DNA of 64,000 nt. It comes from Roseinatronobacter bogoriensis DSM 18756. Lineage in GTDB: Bacteria > Pseudomonadota > Alphaproteobacteria > Rhodobacterales > Rhodobacteraceae. Position numbers and translations under genes: made by a program. Below are positions 59,505 through 64,000 of this stretch, piece by piece. The notes below the pieces were generated by a model. The model was not told where the DNA came from. It made no database searches and was given only the letters and a program-made list of their open reading frames with translations. Numbering within the stretch: position 1 is the first letter of the stretch; each line of letters starts with the position of its first letter. The DNA lies in the NCBI RefSeq assembly GCF_004366635.1, contig NZ_SORN01000006.1, positions 62,001 to 126,000 of the forward strand. Reading direction: 5' to 3'.

Positions 59505-61120
59505 CGCTTCTGCGCTATCTGGCTGCAACCGCGATCCTGTTTCTGGTCCTGATCCAGCCAAACCACCCGCAGGCCATGACATGGGGGGCACTGCGTCTTT
59601 TCCCGCTGGAGCTACCCTTTATCATCGCCGCGCTGATATTGTTCAGGCGCAGCATTCCGGGCTATGCGTTTCGCGGTGCTCTGGTGGGGGCACTTGGCCT
59701 TATTGTACTGCTCAAGCTTGCGGATTTCGGCACGTTCATCGCCTTTAATCGGGGGTTTAACCTGTTGGTGGACCTTGGCCTTGTCCATGCTGGCTGGACC
59801 CTGTTGCAAGGCAGCATAGGCCTGCCGCTGGCGGCATTGGCGGCGACTGGCGCGCTGGCGGGTTTCGTGGCACTGATTGCTGCGCTTTGGTGGGCGGGCG
59901 GTGTCTGGGCCGGGGTGCCGGTCACACGGACGGGGCGTGTGATTGCCGCCATTGCATTGCTGCCAACTGCGGCGGCGGCGGTGGCTGAAATCGGTCAGGC
60001 GCGGCGCGCCTGGACATTGCCAGACACCGTGCGCAGTGCTTTGCCCGGTGCGGCCTTTACGGCGCGTGTCGCAGTCGAGCGGGTCGAATTGTTTCGCGAC
60101 ACACGGCTTGACCTTGCCGCCTTTCGCGAGGCCGCGATGAAAGACCCGATGCTGGGCGTCACGCCATTGCTGGACAGGCTTGAAGGGCGCGACATGATCG
60201 TGATCTATGTCGAAAGCTATGGCCGGTCGAGCTTTGAGAACCCGCTCTATATTCCAACCCATACCAGCACGCTGCGCGATATCGAGGAAGACCTGCGCGC
60301 GCGGGGCTTGTCCATGCGCTCCAGCTGGGCCACGGCACCGATGGTCGGCGGACAAAGCTGGCTTGCGCATGGATCGGTTGCATCGGGTATGTGGCTGAAC
60401 ACGCAAGGGCGCTACCGCGCACTTCTTGCCAGCCCGCGCCGTACCCTTTTTCACTATGCACAACAGCATGGGTTCCGCACTGTAGCGATCAAGCCCGCGC
60501 ATATCTTTCCCTGGCCCGAAGGCGATTACTTCGGCTTTGACGCGATCTATAACGCGGCTGATCTGGGCTATCAGGGCGCGCCGTTCAACTGGGTCACCAT
60601 GCCCGACCAGTTCACCCTGCATGCGCTGGACAGGCTGGAACGTGACCGGCCCGACCGTGGCCCACAGGTTGTTCAGGTCGCGCTGGTTTCCTCCCACGCG
60701 CCCTGGGTGCCCATTCCCGAACTGGTGGCGTGGGATGACATTGGTGATGGCACGATCTTCAACCAATGGGCCTTGTCCGGCGATCCGCCCGAGGTCGTAT
60801 GGCGTGACCATGACCGGGTGCGTGACCAGTTCCGGCTGGCCATCGACTACAGCTTGCAGGCCGTGGGGGCCTGGGCCGCGCGCCATGCCGAAGACCCGCC
60901 GCTGATCGTCATGCTGGGCGATCACGAGCCTGCGCGCTTTGTTTCTGGTGTGCAGGGCTACGACGTGCCTGTGCATATAATCGGGCCCGAGGATCTGGTC
61001 GAACAATTTGCACGAATCGGCTGGAGCGACGGGATGATCCCGTCACCGGACCTGCCCGCACTGCGCATGGACCGCCTGCGCGACCTGCTGCTGGAACGGT
61101 TGAGCACCGGCGCACCATGA
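59501..61120 (+). CDS. Membrane alkaline-phosphatase-superfamily enzyme (OpgB/LtaS/sulfatase-like)
   Basis: A 539-residue protein: four to five N-terminal membrane helices (to about residue 160) and a periplasmic catalytic domain. MIVIYVESYGRSSFENPLY carries a metal-binding acidic residue, GGQSWLAHGSVASG probably the nucleophile, and LIVMLGDHEPARF the metal-binding Asp-His. The fold and topology match phosphoglycerol/phosphoethanolamine transferases such as OpgB, LtaS and EptA. Overlaps neighbours on both sides by 4 bp. Confidence 0.82.
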   Translation: MTLLRYLAATAILFLVLIQPNHPQAMTWGALRLFPLELPFIIAALILFRRSIPGYAFRGALVGALGLIVLLKLADFGTFIAFNRGFNLLVDLGLVHAGWTLLQGSIGLPLAALAATGALAGFVALIAALWWAGGVWAGVPVTRTGRVIAAIALLPTAAAAVAEIGQARRAWTLPDTVRSALPGAAFTARVAVERVELFRDTRLDLAAFREAAMKDPMLGVTPLLDRLEGRDMIVIYVESYGRSSFENPLYIPTHTSTLRDIEEDLRARGLSMRSSWATAPMVGGQSWLAHGSVASGMWLNTQGRYRALLASPRRTLFHYAQQHGFRTVAIKPAHIFPWPEGDYFGFDAIYNAADLGYQGAPFNWVTMPDQFTLHALDRLERDRPDRGPQVVQVALVSSHAPWVPIPELVAWDDIGDGTIFNQWALSGDPPEVVWRDHDRVRDQFRLAIDYSLQAVGAWAARHAEDPPLIVMLGDHEPARFVSGVQGYDVPVHIIGPEDLVEQFARIGWSDGMIPSPDLPALRMDRLRDLLLERLSTGAP

Positions 61121-62013
61121 CAGCGCGAATGAAACTCATAGCCCGCGCGCTGGCCTCATCAGGGCTGATCGTGGCGGTGATCTGGCATTTCGGGGCGGGT
61201 GACATCCTTGCCGATCTGCGGGGGTTGTCCGTGCCTTGGCTGGTCGTGGCCTGCCTCGCCTTGGCACTGCAAATTCCGCTGTCAGCCCTGCGCTGGCGCG
61301 TGACCGCACAGGCTCTGGGCGTGCCCCTGCCCCGCGCCTTGGCACTCAGCGAATACGGACTGTCGGTCCTTGTGAACACGTTTTTGCCCGGCGGCGTGCT
61401 GGGCGATCTTGGGCGCGTGCTGCGTATGCGCCATATGCGCAGTTGGCAAATGGTGGCGACAACGGTCGTGATTGAACGGCTTGCGGGCCAGATCGCGCTT
61501 GCCGCAGTTGCGGCCGTCGGCATTGGCTTGTGGTATGGGCCGGGTGTTGCACTGGCGCTCTTGGGGGCGGGCATCGGGCTGGTTGGCATTGCCTATGCGC
61601 TGGGACAGGTCGCGCCAAGACTGCTGGACATCATAAGCCGGGCTTGGTTTGCGCCTCAGGTCTGGCCCGCGCAACTGGGGCTGAGCATGGCCATTCTGGG
61701 GTGCAACCTGTTCGGGTTCTGGGCGGCTTCGCGTGCCGTTGGCATTGTAATACCGTTGGAGTTTGCACTTTTCATCCTGCCGGTGACGCTGATGGTGATG
61801 CTGATCCCGGTTTCCCTGAATGGTTGGGGCCTGCGCGAAGGGGCGGCTGCGTTTCTCTGGCCTGTTGTCGGCATTGGCGCGCAAAGTGCGGTTGCGGCCA
61901 GCCTTGTTTTCGGGACGGCGGTTGCAGGTGCGGCCCTGCTTGGCGCGCTGCCTTGGGCGGTGTATTCATGGCAAAAGCGCGCAGATGACCGCCCCCCCGC
62001 GCCACAAGGGTGA
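61117..62013 (+). CDS. Flippase-like membrane protein (lysylphosphatidylglycerol synthase TM domain family)
   Basis: A 298-residue, seven- to eight-helix protein of the UPF0104/AglD-MprF TM family: RWRVTAQALGVPLPRALALSEYGLSVLVNTFLPGGVLGDLGRVLRM, VVIERLAGQIALA and LNGWGLREGAAAFLWPVVG are the family blocks. Members move or help transfer lipid-linked groups. Third gene of the CDP-AP/phosphatase/flippase operon. It converges on the DUF3047 gene 14 bp away. Confidence 0.84.
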   Translation: MTARMKLIARALASSGLIVAVIWHFGAGDILADLRGLSVPWLVVACLALALQIPLSALRWRVTAQALGVPLPRALALSEYGLSVLVNTFLPGGVLGDLGRVLRMRHMRSWQMVATTVVIERLAGQIALAAVAAVGIGLWYGPGVALALLGAGIGLVGIAYALGQVAPRLLDIISRAWFAPQVWPAQLGLSMAILGCNLFGFWAASRAVGIVIPLEFALFILPVTLMVMLIPVSLNGWGLREGAAAFLWPVVGIGAQSAVAASLVFGTAVAGAALLGALPWAVYSWQKRADDRPPAPQG

Positions 62014-62027
62014 ACAGGGCCGTGCGA

Positions 62028-62699
62028 CTATCCGAGCGTCAGGTTTTGGACATGCGCGACCACACGGGTCGGTGTATTCTCGCTATTTGATGAAACCGCG
62101 ACAGCGACCAACCGCTCAAGGGGTGAATTAAAGACGCGGGGGAAATCCTGCGTCAGATCGACAGCTTCAGAATAACGCCCAATTTCAGGGCGCCGGGTAA
62201 TCAGGTTGCGCAACCTGTCTGGTGCATGGGGGCTGGGAACGACAGTTCCGGGGGGTTGGTTGCCGCCCCAAGTATACATCAGCACCCGCGCCGAGCGGTT
62301 GCGCAGCAGGCGTGAAATACTTGTCCCCTCGCGCACGCTGGCGGCGTCCTGTTCGGGCATGCTGACGAAAAACACCCCAAGATTCCTGTCATCATTGCCG
62401 ATCTCGGACAGATCCGAGGGTGGCGCGGTGCGCTCCACCTCCCATGTCCAGGACGCGCGCGTCTGGCCGCGCAAGGAGCTTGGTAAAATTCGATACAGGA
62501 TGGACGAGGTTCCCTCCGAGATGACGGTCAGCGAATTCTGGCGCAACTCGAACCGATTAGGTGTCAGACGCCGAAACGTCAGATGGTCCCATGCAGTGTC
62601 GAACGCAACAGTATTCGCCCCGGCCACGGCGGGCAAAAACGCAGTTGCACCGAAAGCCGTAGCCGAAGCTGTCAGGAAATCTCTGCGCGAAAGGGTCAT
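62028..62699 (-). CDS. Tat-exported DUF3047 family protein
   Basis: A 223-residue protein with a twin-arginine signal (LSRRDFLTASATAFGATAFLPAVAGA). The mature part (AWDHLTFRRLTPNRFELRQNSLTVISEGTSSILYR ... WTWEVERTAP ... VLMYTWGG ... RVVAHVQNLTLG) resembles DUF3047, a periplasmic beta-sandwich family of unknown role. Start at MTLSRRDF; the upstream frame has no similarity. Confidence 0.8.
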   Translation of the reverse strand: MTLSRRDFLTASATAFGATAFLPAVAGANTVAFDTAWDHLTFRRLTPNRFELRQNSLTVISEGTSSILYRILPSSLRGQTRASWTWEVERTAPPSDLSEIGNDDRNLGVFFVSMPEQDAASVREGTSISRLLRNRSARVLMYTWGGNQPPGTVVPSPHAPDRLRNLITRRPEIGRYSEAVDLTQDFPRVFNSPLERLVAVAVSSNSENTPTRVVAHVQNLTLG

Positions 62700-62785
62700 G
62701 CTGCCTCCGGATATGGTGTAGATATCATAAAGCATTACGGCATCTATGCCGCTTGGTTTCAGTTTCCGCACTCACAAGCTCGCGA

Positions 62786-64000
<1,215 letters not shown>

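Overview
The window looks like chromosomal DNA from a Rhodobacteraceae-type alphaproteobacterium. The evidence is a GC-rich coding style, a PhyR-NepR-EcfG general stress locus, a GTTC-N7-GTTC type SOS box at lexA, the trpGDC-moaC-moeA-lexA gene order, a four-subunit sarcosine oxidase and a membrane-anchored cytochrome c. A bacterial voltage-gated sodium channel, a Ca2+/Na+ antiporter and several very acidic linkers hint at a saline or alkaline habitat, but the genus cannot be fixed from sequence alone. The DNA is almost all ordinary chromosomal housekeeping and metabolism. I see no insertion sequence, prophage, CRISPR array or rRNA operon.

Layout. 1-11.3 kb: partial thioesterase, ilvA, an Hpt protein facing a response-regulator/PP2C phosphatase, hslO-nudix-cca, an ABC exporter, an RNA methyltransferase, a sodium channel, an L,D-transpeptidase and tRNA-Leu(UAA). 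11.6-18.2 kb: a divergent polysaccharide deacetylase, then trpG-trpD-trpC-moaC-moeA-lexA. 18.9-24 kb: soxBDAG. 24.3-28.8 kb: a PHA synthase facing a DEAD-box helicase. 29-36.5 kb: a ten-gene thiamine operon (thiD-O-S-G-E-F-Y-tenA-Z-X) on the minus strand behind a TPP riboswitch. 36.7-44.4 kb: cytochrome c, a LysR regulator, S49 peptidase, a small zinc-ribbon protein, Ca/Na antiporter, pteridine-reductase-like SDR, uvrC and sirtuin. 44.7-47.4 kb: purK-purE, YdcH-like, Hsp20, DUF1150. 47.5-55.5 kb: the general stress response block (phyR facing away from nepR-ecfG-kinase, then DUF2231, a flavocytochrome reductase, holin-like/DUF883 and a second HisKA_2 kinase). 55.6-62 kb: an envelope locus with an OpgH-like glucosyltransferase fused to a methyltransferase, cytochrome b561, CDP-alcohol phosphotransferase, an OpgB/LtaS-like phosphatase-superfamily enzyme and a flippase-like protein. 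62-64 kb: a Tat-exported DUF3047 protein and a hybrid histidine kinase cut by the window end.

Most notable: (1) a family of four dispersed ~120-275 bp intergenic repeats with long imperfect inverted arms and a conserved centre, three of them sitting between convergent genes; (2) the glucosyltransferase-methyltransferase fusion and the envelope genes divergent from it; (3) a 19-bp perfect palindrome that places two divergent EcfG-type promoters back to back between phyR and nepR, with a third perfect EcfG site ahead of the DUF883/holin-like pair; (4) a TPP riboswitch with a visible Shine-Dalgarno-sequestering hairpin before a TTG-started thiD; (5) seven exact-length 14-residue acidic repeats in the linker of the anchored cytochrome c.
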